Shown here one piece after another: positions 48,556 to 57,046 of a stretch of 64,000 bases of DNA (position 1 is its first letter; each line of letters starts with the position of its first letter). Position numbers and translations under genes: made by a program. The stretch comes from Pseudobythopirellula maris (lineage in GTDB: Bacteria; Planctomycetota; Planctomycetia; Pirellulales; Lacipirellulaceae). The stretch spans positions 868,001 through 932,000 of the forward strand of contig NZ_SJPQ01000001.1 of assembly GCF_007859945.1 (NCBI RefSeq), in the 5' to 3' direction. The notes below the pieces were generated by a model, which saw only the letters and a program-made list of their open reading frames with translations, did not search any database and had not been told where the DNA came from.

Positions 48556-49310
48556 TCGTCAACCCAACAGACGAGGGTTGGGACATAGTTTTCCAGCCAG
48601 CGCACGGTTTGTTGGCAGCCAAGCTTGCAAGCGAGTTTGCAGAGGACCGTCGATGCCCTTTCTGGTTGGAAACCGTCACTGCAATCGCCACGCATGACGA
48701 CGGACAAGTCGCGTTTCAACCCGGAGACCGCCGCTACCTCACTCAGGCCGGGGCTCCGAAGGACTTCACGGCGGTCGAACTATCGGCCGAGCAGCGTTAC
48801 GAAAAAACCCGCGATTGTCTTGAAAATGCGTACCGCAAGCACAGGTGGACCGGTCTGCTGGAGTCTCAGCACGCGGAGTTTCTCTATGGCGAAAAGGATG
48901 CGGCGTCGGATTCTTTGAAAGAGTTGTTGGCGAACGAGCGACAACATCGCGAACACGTTCTCGATGAGTTGGAGCTCGACCGAGACGACTTACAGATCGC
49001 TTACGACATCATGCGTTGGTGCGATCGGTGCTCGCTGATTCTCTGCCAGGACCGCATTCCCTCCATAGGACGGAACTTGGAAGTCATCACTTTCGCAAAC
49101 GGCACGCGCGTTGACCTAAGCCAGGATGACTCCGGCAATCTGAGGATTAACCCTTGGTTGTTCGGTACGGCCAAGTTTGAGGCGACGGTCGAAGTGCATC
49201 GACTGACGCGGCTTGCCTTTGAAGACGATGAGCAATTGGAGCAAGCATTGCGTGACTGCACCACACATGTACGCAGGTACGAGTTTGAGCGATCTGTTGA
49301 AATGCCGTGA
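48552..49310 (+). CDS. DUF3891 family protein
   Basis: A 252-residue soluble protein. It shows the DUF3891 pattern: QPAHGLLAAKLASEFAED near the N-terminus, ETVTAIATHDDGQ (a His-Asp pair), LLESQHAEFLYG in the middle, and a conserved YDIMRWCDRCSLILCQDRIP segment followed by beta strands to the end. Family knowledge gives no firm reaction. The paired His/Asp positions (H in AHGLL, HDD, SQHAEF, MRWCD) resemble an all-helical metal-dependent (HD-like) core, which is an inference. The ATG overlaps the decarboxylase stop (ATGA), making it the fourth and last gene of a fully coupled operon. Confidence 0.75.
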   Translation: MIVNPTDEGWDIVFQPAHGLLAAKLASEFAEDRRCPFWLETVTAIATHDDGQVAFQPGDRRYLTQAGAPKDFTAVELSAEQRYEKTRDCLENAYRKHRWTGLLESQHAEFLYGEKDAASDSLKELLANERQHREHVLDELELDRDDLQIAYDIMRWCDRCSLILCQDRIPSIGRNLEVITFANGTRVDLSQDDSGNLRINPWLFGTAKFEATVEVHRLTRLAFEDDEQLEQALRDCTTHVRRYEFERSVEMP

Positions 49311-49450
49311 TTCGCCTCGAAGTCACGAGACCACCACGCCGAACTCTCGTCATGCTTGAGCGCCCCACCTAGCCGCTCACGGCAAACGATCTCTTCGACC
49401 TTGGTGGTCCTTGCGCCTCGGCCTCTTCGATCGAGTGCGCATTATTGCGT

Positions 49451-49607
49451 TAGAGCGGTTTGCTCATAGGTGTAGACGCTCGGCTCGCGATCGGCGTCAT
49501 GGCTTCGTCAGCCTGCATCGACAATGCACCGCATTGCCTGCTTCGGCTTCCTCGCCACGCCGCCAATCGCTTCCCCGCTCGTCTACACCAATTCGAAAAC
49601 CGCTCTA
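49451..49607. repeat. MITE-like 157-bp element, copy 1
   Basis: It runs from TAGAGCGGTTTG to AAAACCGCTCTA. The terminal 28 bp of each end are inverted repeats with 24 matches, in two blocks: GAGCGGTTT at the tips and GGTGTAGACG inside. TA at both tips suits a TA target duplication of IS630/Tc1-type transposases. Copy 2 (58406-58562) differs at only two of 157 positions. The interior has no transposase and no convincing gene. It lies between the DUF3891 gene and the BlaI promoter. Confidence 0.88.
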
Positions 49608-49648
49608 GCGGCATCCATGAGCCGCTAAAATTTCTTGCCGAAATTAGA

Positions 49649-49677
49649 TTGACGCGGTATGTCTACGCAAGTAGATT
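49649..49677 (+). promoter_or_regulatory. sigma-70-type promoter for blaI-like gene
   Basis: TTGACG (49649-49654), a 17-base spacer and TAGATT (49672-49677). It lies 45 bp before the BlaI-like ATG, outside the MITE. Confidence 0.6.
49662..49675. promoter_or_regulatory. BlaI-type operator-like dyad over the -10 box
   Basis: TCTAC GCAA GTAGA is an inverted repeat with 4-base spacer that overlaps the -10 hexamer. It resembles BlaI/MecI operators (ACTACA-n-TGTAGT type). A second weaker dyad TTTAGTCTAGTAAA follows directly. The position suggests autorepression. Confidence 0.5.
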
Positions 49678-49721
49678 TAGTCTAGTAAACGATTGCCACC
49701 GACTTACGAGGCTCTTTTCCT

Positions 49722-50096
49722 ATGTCATCGACGCAACTCGGGCGAGTCCAGCTCCTCATCATGCAGGTCTTGTGGGCAAAGCGACGAGCAACCGCCCGGC
49801 AAATCACCGACGCGATCAACGAGATCGAGCCCATCGCTCACAGCACCGTGCAAACGCTTTTGCGCGGCCTGGAGGAGAAGGGTTCGGTTTCACACGAAAC
49901 CGAGGGGCGGACGTTCGTGTTCCTGCCCTTGGTTGTGGAAGACGAGTTCAAGCAGAACGCTACACGGGACCTGCTCGATCGCGTCTTCAGCGGCAACGTC
50001 GGAAAGCTCGTCACGCACCTCCTTAAGAACGAGAACGTGCCCAAGGAAGAGATTGACGAGATCCGTAAGTTCATCAACCGCCGCAGCAAGAAGTAA
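49722..50096 (+). CDS. BlaI/MecI/CopY-family transcriptional repressor
   Basis: A 124-residue protein of standard length. An N-terminal winged helix (LGRVQLLIMQVLWAKRRATA, RQITDAINEIEPIAHSTVQT, LLRGLEEKGSVSHETEGRTF) is followed by a C-terminal dimerisation region (HLLKNENVPKEEIDEIRKFI). Members dimerise on short dyads and are released when their partner membrane protease cleaves them. Here the partner gene starts 13 bp downstream behind AAGGAGAG, the classic blaI-blaR1 arrangement. A promoter and operator-like dyad are visible upstream. Beta-lactam response is not implied: no beta-lactamase is adjacent, and in planctomycetes this pair is used widely for other signals. Confidence 0.9.
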   Translation: MSSTQLGRVQLLIMQVLWAKRRATARQITDAINEIEPIAHSTVQTLLRGLEEKGSVSHETEGRTFVFLPLVVEDEFKQNATRDLLDRVFSGNVGKLVTHLLKNENVPKEEIDEIRKFINRRSKK

Positions 50097-50109
50097 AAGG
50101 AGAGTCGCG

Positions 50110-53100
50110 ATGAGCTGGTTATCGACGCATGCGGTTGGGATCGATGTTCTGGTATCTGTGATCGGCTTTGCCGCCAACTGGATGCTGCAATCAACGCTGC
50201 TGGTGAGCATCGGCCTGCTGGTGGGCGCTTTGCTCCGTAAAAGCGGCTCCGCGGCTCAGTCCTTGGTATACCGAACAACCCTGGCTGCGGCGCTCGTTTG
50301 TCCTGTTGCTACGTTCGCTCTGTCCCAAGCCGGATATTCGGGCTGGGCGATTGGTATGCCGCAGGCATGGGTAGCTACAGCGATCGAGGCCCCCGCTGGC
50401 GAAGCCGCCATCCAATCCCCGGAATTCAACGAACGCGGCTCTTCTGATATGACCGTAGCCTCTGCCGGCGATGATCGTCTCATTAACGCGAAAGTGCCTT
50501 TCAATAAGTCGGGGGCGATTACGGCGCCAATCGACTTTGAGTCGCTGCAATCGCAGCCGGTGTCGCCGGGGCCATTTACGGCGGAGGCGCCCGCCACGCT
50601 TCAACCAGTCCAAGAAGCAATCGCCGTCGATCTTGCCCCGACAGTTACGCTGTTTGGTAAGGCCGTGGCTGTGGCCGCATTAGCTTGGTTGGCCGCTGCG
50701 GGGCTGCTGGCGATGCGGTTGTTGATGGCGTGGTGGCGGCTTGCCAGCCTCCGCAAGTCTGCCATTCACGCCGACAGCGTAACAAGAGACACCTGTCGGT
50801 TATTATCCGACGAGATGGATGTCGCCGCGCCCGAAGTGCGGTGCAGCCCCTACTTGCCGAGCCCGTGCCTTTCAGGCATCAGAAAACCTGCTGTCTTGCT
50901 GCCCGAGGCAGAGCTCTGCCTGCCGGTGCGTGACGTGCTGATCCACGAACTCGCCCACCTGCGTCGCCACGATTGCTTTTGGAATCTGCTGCGTCAGCTG
51001 GCGACTGCTCTCTTCTTCTTCCACCCGCTGCTATGGGTTCTGTCACGGCGGATTGAAACCACGGCCGAGGAAGTGTGCGACGACTTTGTCGTACAGTTTG
51101 GCGGTAATCGAGAAGAGTATGCCCACCGGCTCGTCAACATTGCCGAGCTGTCGTCGGCGCCGTTCGCAGCGGCGGGCGTGGGGATTGTTTCGTTGCGGTC
51201 GATGCTCGCCAGGAGAGTTACGCGGATCATGGACACGTCGCGGTCGCTCTCGACGCGTGTCGGCAACCTGCTGCTGCTAACGGTCCTCATGAGTGGGCTT
51301 GCCGGAGTGACAATGACCGGTTTGATAGGCTTAGCGCCGGCTGCTACGCAAGCAAATACGACTACCGAGATCGGAGACCAGACTGAACTAGCTGAACTCA
51401 TCACACAAGATGCGGCGCCGGATGACTTGATCACTGTCCGAGGACAGGTGGTCAAACCAAACGGTCAGCCCATGAGTGACGCCGATGTCTACGTTCTACG
51501 TTACTTCTGGGACTACGGAGACAAGAAGCCGCTTAGCTCTACCAAAGCGGACCAAGACGGTCGATTCGAGATCTCTTACCGCAAGTCACAATTCGCCGAA
51601 ACCGCGGGCAGGCCCAACCAATGGCGCGAGACCTGCATCGCGGCGTTCGCAAGAGGCTACGGTATCGGTTGGGCCGAGTACGACCGCTTGAAACCGGGCG
51701 AGGGTGCAATCATCCGCCTCGCGGTTGACGACGTGCTGATCGAAGGGCGGGTGATCGACCTTGAGGGGAAGCCTGTCGTCGGCGCCACGGTCGAGGTTGG
51801 TTCGATTGACGAGCCCAAGGCGGACACGCTCGACGAATACCTCAACGCGATCAAAGCGTCGCAGGCGATCTCGACTGCGTATCGGCTCATGGATGGGGGT
51901 CCGCCACATCACAAAGCGGGCCACTGGCCGGCGATCACCACCGATTCCAAAGGCGTGTTCCGCGTGTCGGGTGTCGGTCGTGAGCGTATCGTTAAGCTGC
52001 ACGTGAGCGGTCCGACGATTGTGAGCAGTACGCTCCGCGTCGCGACTCGGCGTATGGAGCCGATCGTTCACCCGGCCTACGCGTCTCGCGATGCCGACAG
52101 CGAGACCCAATACGGCTCGGAGTTCCATTACACGGCGGCGCCGTCACGCGCGATTACCGGTGTTGTCCGCGACGCCGATTCGGGCGAACCAATCAGCGGC
52201 GCCGAAGTCTGGAGTTGGCGTTTTGCCGGCGAGAATATCAGCGGGATCACGACGATCAAAACAAAGTCGGACAACGAGGGGCGGTATCGGCTGAACGGCA
52301 TGCCTAAGGGCAAAGGCAACGAAGTCGTCGTTGTGCCCACCGATCTACCCTATTTTACCGCGGAGTTCGAGGCGCCCGATCCGCCAGGTATCGAACCGGT
52401 TCTGCTCGATATCGAACTTCACCGCGGCAAGTGGGTAACAGGTCGCGTGACCGACAAAGCAACCGGCTCGCCAGTCGCGGCCCGAATGCACTACATGGCT
52501 TTTCCGGACAACAAGCTCGCGTACGAGTTGCCCGAATTCGAATACGGCACGCATTGCTCGTTGATTCAAAATCGATACCGCACCGATGCCGACGGGCGGT
52601 ACCGTGTTGTCGCGCTGCCGGGCCACGGCATCATAGGGGTGAGGGCGATCCTCGATCCCTATCCCGTTGGGCAGGGCTTTGGCGACATCGAGAGCGCCGG
52701 CGACCGTAATGCTTTTGTGCGAATCAACGGCCCTATCAGCCCTTCACCAAGATCGCCGACCGCCATGAAGGAAGTGCGGATCGTCCCCGAAGCTGAGGAA
52801 ACCGTCCTAGACTTTGCGCTCGATTCGGGCAGCAGCGTGGCGCTCCGAGCGGTGGACCCCCGTGGGAGACCGATGAAAGAAGTCGATGTGGTTGGCGTCA
52901 CCGAGATCTACGGGTCCCACATGAAGATGGACTCGGCCGAGTTCGAACTCACCTGCTTCCGCCCCGACGAAGAACGCACCGTGCTGCTCAGTCACCCCGA
53001 GCGGCGACTCGGCAAGGCGCTCCGCATTGCCGTCGACAAGAACCGGGACGGCCCACTGGAGGTGACGCTCGAACCGATGGCAATCGTCACGGGACGGCTA

Positions 53101-55557
53101 ACACGTGACGGCGCCCCGGTCCCTGGCTTATCGATACGCATCGATGTGAAAGGCGACTCTGGCTATGGCCGCAGTCTTAGTCGCACGGCCACGGATAAAG
53201 AAGGCGTATTCCACCACGAGGAGCTCCTTCCTGGTCTCGATTACTCCATCTACGCCGAAGGGCGAGGGCTTGAGCCAACCCCCCTTGCCGATGGGCTCAC
53301 CGTAATGCCTGGCGAGACGATCGATCTGGGAACGATCGACGTAAATAGTAAAGAACGCCCCGAGCCGAAGCGATCGATCGCGAGTCAAGACGTCGAACCG
53401 CTTCCGAAGAGCGAAGCCGACAAGTTCGCCGGCAAGGTGGTCGATCCCGACGGCAACCCCGCCGCCGGCGCGGAGTTGTTCTTGGTGTTTCACATCCCCG
53501 AGGCGAGCGGGCGGTTGACGCCGAATTGGAAACCACTGGCGACGACTAACGCCGAGGGCGGGTTCCGCTTCACGGTGAAGCCCAGCGACTTCGGATCCAA
53601 CGCTACGGCCCGCGAGTTCGGCTACGGCCAGATCGTCGCGACGCACCCTGACTTTGGCTTTGCCTCGGCGGCGGCAAGCCTGTTTGAGACCAGTGGCGAG
53701 GCATTACGCAAAGTCAAAGAGCGTCTGAAGACGGTTCCGCCGGCTTATGCGGGAGCCATCAAAAAGATGCTCGCGGCCAAAGGGCAGCCGCTCAAGCTGC
53801 AGGCGGAGAGCCAGCCGATCCGCGGCCGCATTGTCGACATCAACGGTCAGCCGGTCGCCGGCGCCAAGCTAACGCTACTGGAAACGTGGACGGGCGTCGA
53901 CGGTACGCTCGACGGCTGGACCAGGGCGGCTGGTGAGCCCAAGGCGGACTATTACTCAGCGCGGATGCAAACGCCGCAAAGCATGAATGGTCCTCAACTG
54001 CGTTCGGTTATCTCGCCAGCGACAACCGACGCTGACGGACGCTTTCGAATCAATGGCATCGGGGATGGCAAGATCGCATGGCTGCTCCTAGAAGGCCCCG
54101 GCATTGAGTCGGCCAAGGTCTGGACCCGCACCGAGGCCGGAGAAGCGATCAAGCTGATGCGTGAGCGGCGTTCGCCCGACCTAGGATTTTATACCTACCA
54201 CTCGTCTGAGTTCACACACGTCGCGGGCCCTTCGGTCCCAATCACCGGCGTCGTACGCGACGCCGAAACGAAGGATCCTCTGGCTGGGATCACCGTTAAA
54301 AGCCAGAGGCGGCACGGTGAGCAGATCGGCGGTTGGGGGCAAGACTTCGTCCGCGCAGTGACCGACAAAGAGGGCCGCTATCGCCTCGAAGGGATGCCGA
54401 TCGGCAAGGAAAACTCCATCGCCGCGATAGCACCGAGTGGTGATACAGCCTACTTCTCGGCCGAGAGAGCGGCTCCTACCAAGACGGGCGAGCCCACACG
54501 CGTCGACTTTGATCTTCGACGCGGTATTTGGGTCGAAGGCCACGTCACCGACAAGCAATCCGGCAAGGGCCTACCGGGCAGGCTGAAGTACTACTTTGAC
54601 GGTAAGAACCCCAACTTTAGCGAAGCACGCTCGCTAGGCGTAGACGAGCGAGATCGCTTGCGAGCCCGCGATGACGGCGGCTTCCGGATTGCAGCTTTAC
54701 CCGGCGTTGGGTACGTCGCGTTCTTAGCCGACGATCACGAAACGTATCCAAGTGCCGAGGGCGTGCTCAAGGCGAATGGTCGGATCGAAAAGCCCAACGA
54801 ATCAATGATCCGGACCCGCCCCTCCTACTTGATGACGACCAACTATCACGTTGTCGCCGAGATCGATCCCGCCGAGGGCGCTCAGCAGGTGAGGCTGGAT
54901 CTCGAAATCGACGGGGGCTCGCTCGTTGTTGGCCGCGTTACGGATCCAGCTGGTAAACCAGTAGCTGGCTACCGCTATGCGGGCCGTCAGGCGCGGATGA
55001 TTGGGTCGTGGCGCCCGGCGAAAGAAGACCGATTCGAATTGCTCGGATACGATCGCGAGAAGCCGCGCCATTTCTACTTTGTCCATCAAGAACGTCAGCT
55101 GGCAGGGCATGCGGTAATCGAGAGCGATCTTCCTGCCGACCTTGTCGTCCAACTCCAACCCGCTGGGAGAGTGACTGGGCGTCTTGTTGACCAAGATGGC
55201 GTTCCGCTGCCCGATTGCCAGTTGGTTCCATATCATCCGCCAATCGCGACTCCCTCTCTCCTAGACAACGTACATCAGGCGGCGCCGCTGCCGCACAACA
55301 CCCCTCATTCATTGAGCGCACAGCACGAGACCGATGCCGAGGGTCGGTTCGAGATTGCTGGCCTCGCTCCGGGCGTCGAGTACCAACTGCGGGCGTTCGA
55401 TCGTAACAGCATGATGGCCAAACGCCGCCGAGCGCCGAAGTTCTCCGGTCCGCTGGACACGGTAATCAAGGTTGAACCCGGAGAATCGAAAGACCTGGGC
55501 GACGTGAGGTTGTTAGACGAGAAAGAGTTCGCCAAACGTGCAGAGGCGGGCAAGTGA
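50110..55557 (+). CDS. BlaR1-like M56 membrane protease with duplicated carboxypeptidase-regulatory-like ectodomain
   Basis: 1815 residues from the ATG at 50110. The N-terminal half is a BlaR1-type M56 peptidase: TM segments (MLQSTLLVSIGLLVGALL, VAVAALAWLAAAGLLAMRLL), the zinc motif HELAH at about 279-283 in LIHELAHLRRHDCFWN, the EEVCDDFVV segment, and a last TM (LLLLTVLMSGLAGVTMTGLI). After residue 440 follow at least eleven carboxypeptidase-regulatory-like beta sandwiches of the form xGRVxDxxGKPVxGAxV (for example IEGRVIDLEGKPVVGATVEV, IRGRIVDINGQPVAGAKLTL, VVGRVTDPAGKPVAGYR), each with a (D)xxGRFxI/YRxxGMPxG strand. Modules 1-5 and 6-11 correspond one to one, so the ectodomain is a tandem duplication. 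It probably senses an extracytoplasmic ligand and cleaves the BlaI-like repressor. Confidence 0.88.
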   Translation: MSWLSTHAVGIDVLVSVIGFAANWMLQSTLLVSIGLLVGALLRKSGSAAQSLVYRTTLAAALVCPVATFALSQAGYSGWAIGMPQAWVATAIEAPAGEAAIQSPEFNERGSSDMTVASAGDDRLINAKVPFNKSGAITAPIDFESLQSQPVSPGPFTAEAPATLQPVQEAIAVDLAPTVTLFGKAVAVAALAWLAAAGLLAMRLLMAWWRLASLRKSAIHADSVTRDTCRLLSDEMDVAAPEVRCSPYLPSPCLSGIRKPAVLLPEAELCLPVRDVLIHELAHLRRHDCFWNLLRQLATALFFFHPLLWVLSRRIETTAEEVCDDFVVQFGGNREEYAHRLVNIAELSSAPFAAAGVGIVSLRSMLARRVTRIMDTSRSLSTRVGNLLLLTVLMSGLAGVTMTGLIGLAPAATQANTTTEIGDQTELAELITQDAAPDDLITVRGQVVKPNGQPMSDADVYVLRYFWDYGDKKPLSSTKADQDGRFEISYRKSQFAETAGRPNQWRETCIAAFARGYGIGWAEYDRLKPGEGAIIRLAVDDVLIEGRVIDLEGKPVVGATVEVGSIDEPKADTLDEYLNAIKASQAISTAYRLMDGGPPHHKAGHWPAITTDSKGVFRVSGVGRERIVKLHVSGPTIVSSTLRVATRRMEPIVHPAYASRDADSETQYGSEFHYTAAPSRAITGVVRDADSGEPISGAEVWSWRFAGENISGITTIKTKSDNEGRYRLNGMPKGKGNEVVVVPTDLPYFTAEFEAPDPPGIEPVLLDIELHRGKWVTGRVTDKATGSPVAARMHYMAFPDNKLAYELPEFEYGTHCSLIQNRYRTDADGRYRVVALPGHGIIGVRAILDPYPVGQGFGDIESAGDRNAFVRINGPISPSPRSPTAMKEVRIVPEAEETVLDFALDSGSSVALRAVDPRGRPMKEVDVVGVTEIYGSHMKMDSAEFELTCFRPDEERTVLLSHPERRLGKALRIAVDKNRDGPLEVTLEPMAIVTGRLTRDGAPVPGLSIRIDVKGDSGYGRSLSRTATDKEGVFHHEELLPGLDYSIYAEGRGLEPTPLADGLTVMPGETIDLGTIDVNSKERPEPKRSIASQDVEPLPKSEADKFAGKVVDPDGNPAAGAELFLVFHIPEASGRLTPNWKPLATTNAEGGFRFTVKPSDFGSNATAREFGYGQIVATHPDFGFASAAASLFETSGEALRKVKERLKTVPPAYAGAIKKMLAAKGQPLKLQAESQPIRGRIVDINGQPVAGAKLTLLETWTGVDGTLDGWTRAAGEPKADYYSARMQTPQSMNGPQLRSVISPATTDADGRFRINGIGDGKIAWLLLEGPGIESAKVWTRTEAGEAIKLMRERRSPDLGFYTYHSSEFTHVAGPSVPITGVVRDAETKDPLAGITVKSQRRHGEQIGGWGQDFVRAVTDKEGRYRLEGMPIGKENSIAAIAPSGDTAYFSAERAAPTKTGEPTRVDFDLRRGIWVEGHVTDKQSGKGLPGRLKYYFDGKNPNFSEARSLGVDERDRLRARDDGGFRIAALPGVGYVAFLADDHETYPSAEGVLKANGRIEKPNESMIRTRPSYLMTTNYHVVAEIDPAEGAQQVRLDLEIDGGSLVVGRVTDPAGKPVAGYRYAGRQARMIGSWRPAKEDRFELLGYDREKPRHFYFVHQERQLAGHAVIESDLPADLVVQLQPAGRVTGRLVDQDGVPLPDCQLVPYHPPIATPSLLDNVHQAAPLPHNTPHSLSAQHETDAEGRFEIAGLAPGVEYQLRAFDRNSMMAKRRRAPKFSGPLDTVIKVEPGESKDLGDVRLLDEKEFAKRAEAGK

Positions 55558-55678
55558 TGAGAAAGCCGCCAAAGGATCGGTTGCACTACCCAATCCACAG
55601 CACGAGTGGTTCTTGCTTCTCGACCATCAAGGCTTTAGCGAGCCATGCACCAGCAGAATGGGTAAGTGAGGTTCCAGG

Positions 55679-57028
55679 ATGCTGAATCCGCAAACGAGCA
55701 TCTGGGCGCCGTACCGGCCGAGCGAATCTGCGCCTTGGAACCTGAAACGCGTGGTGCACCTCCACCGCCGCGCGGCCTTCGCCGCGCCATGGGATGTGTT
55801 GCAGCGAGATCTAGTGGACGGGCCCCGAGCGGCGGTCGATCGCTTACTGAAAGGCGACGAATCTCCCGCCTTCGAGTCGATGGCACAAACCATCGGCGAG
55901 GCCGCCATGGTTTCGGGCAGCCCGGGGCGGCTCAAGGCGTGGTGGGTCTATCGCATGCTGATGTCACCCGACCCGCTGGGCGAGCGGCTCACGCTGATGT
56001 GGCACAACCACTTCGCCACCAGCAACCGCAAGGTGCAAGACCTCGTGCTGATGCGTGAGCAAAACGATCTGCTCCGCAAGCAAGCACGGGCGCCGTTTGG
56101 CGAGCTCCTCACCGCCGTGGTGAAGCACCCCGCGATGCTCGCCTGGCTCGACGCCGATTCGAATCGCAAGGGCCATCCCAATGAGAATCTTGCCCGCGAG
56201 CTATTGGAACTGTTCACGCTCGGCGTGGGCAATTACTCCGAAACGGACGTGAAGGGGGCGGCGCGTGCGTTGACCGGCTGGACCATCGTGGGAGGTCGGT
56301 TCGCCTATCGCGAAGCCAGGCACGACATTGGCGAGATTGACCTGTTTGGCACGCAGGGCCCGCTCACCGGCGACGGTCTCCTTGAACAACTTCTCAATCA
56401 TCCCGGAACTTCCAAGCGGCTCGCGTGGCGTATCTGCCAGACATTCCTGGGCGAGGATGTCGTCACCAGAGCGGCATTGGACGAACTCGCTGACGGGCTT
56501 GCCGAACGCGAATTGAACATTGGTTGGGCGGTCGAGACCGTGCTGCGATCGCGACTTTTCTTTTCGATCGAGAATATGCGGTCGCGTGTGTTGGGGCCAA
56601 CCGAGTATGTCGTCGGCGTGCTGCGGGCCCTTGAACTCCGTGAACCGCCGCCGAGCACACTGGTGCTGGCCGAGTGGGCGTCGCGGATGGGGCAGGACCT
56701 GTTTTATCCACCAAACGTCGGGGGCTGGAACGAAGGAAGAGCGTGGCTCGCCACGCGGACAGTCGTCGCCCGGGCCAACTTTGCCGACGCACTCGTTTCT
56801 GGCCGGCTCTGGCGACCGGCTCGCGAACCAGAACCTGACGCCCTGGTCCACAGACACAGCCAGTTAGACAAACTCGCAGAACACGTCAACTGGCTCGCCA
56901 AGTTGTTATGGGGCGAGTGCCCGGAAGAGGCGACTGCACCGATTGTCAAAGCTGCCAGATCAGCAGAAGCGCCGCTGCCGAAGGCTCTGGCCTTACTGCT
57001 GACGCGCCCGGAACATTCTCTAGCCTGA
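55679..57028 (+). CDS. DUF1800 family protein
   Basis: A 449-residue protein that matches the DUF1800 pattern: WNLKRVVHLHRRAAFAAPW near the start, RLKAWWVYRMLMSPDPLGER, LTLMWHNHFATSNRKVQDL, HPAMLAWLDADSNRKGHPNE, NLARELLELFTLGVGNYSET, VKGAARALTGWTI, then NHPGTSKRLAWRICQTFL and YPPNVGGWNEGRAWL. The family is conserved in Planctomycetes and other secreting bacteria, almost always next to a DUF1501 gene, as here (18 bp downstream). Its reaction is not established. No signal peptide is visible, although relatives are often exported together with DUF1501 proteins. The ATG at 55679 is used; the upstream sequence has only a weak ribosome site. Confidence 0.9.
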   Translation: MLNPQTSIWAPYRPSESAPWNLKRVVHLHRRAAFAAPWDVLQRDLVDGPRAAVDRLLKGDESPAFESMAQTIGEAAMVSGSPGRLKAWWVYRMLMSPDPLGERLTLMWHNHFATSNRKVQDLVLMREQNDLLRKQARAPFGELLTAVVKHPAMLAWLDADSNRKGHPNENLARELLELFTLGVGNYSETDVKGAARALTGWTIVGGRFAYREARHDIGEIDLFGTQGPLTGDGLLEQLLNHPGTSKRLAWRICQTFLGEDVVTRAALDELADGLAERELNIGWAVETVLRSRLFFSIENMRSRVLGPTEYVVGVLRALELREPPPSTLVLAEWASRMGQDLFYPPNVGGWNEGRAWLATRTVVARANFADALVSGRLWRPAREPEPDALVHRHSQLDKLAEHVNWLAKLLWGECPEEATAPIVKAARSAEAPLPKALALLLTRPEHSLA

Positions 57029-57046
57029 ACAATTAAAGGGTTTGCG

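Noticed and set aside
49460-50026. 188-codon frame starting within MITE copy 1
   Set aside because: The same first residues appear at copy 2, because the frame simply follows the repeat and then overlaps the BlaI-like gene in another frame.
49722-55557. Beta-lactam resistance system
   Set aside because: The BlaI/M56 pair looks like bla regulation, but there is no beta-lactamase or PBP nearby and the ectodomain is not a penicillin-binding fold.
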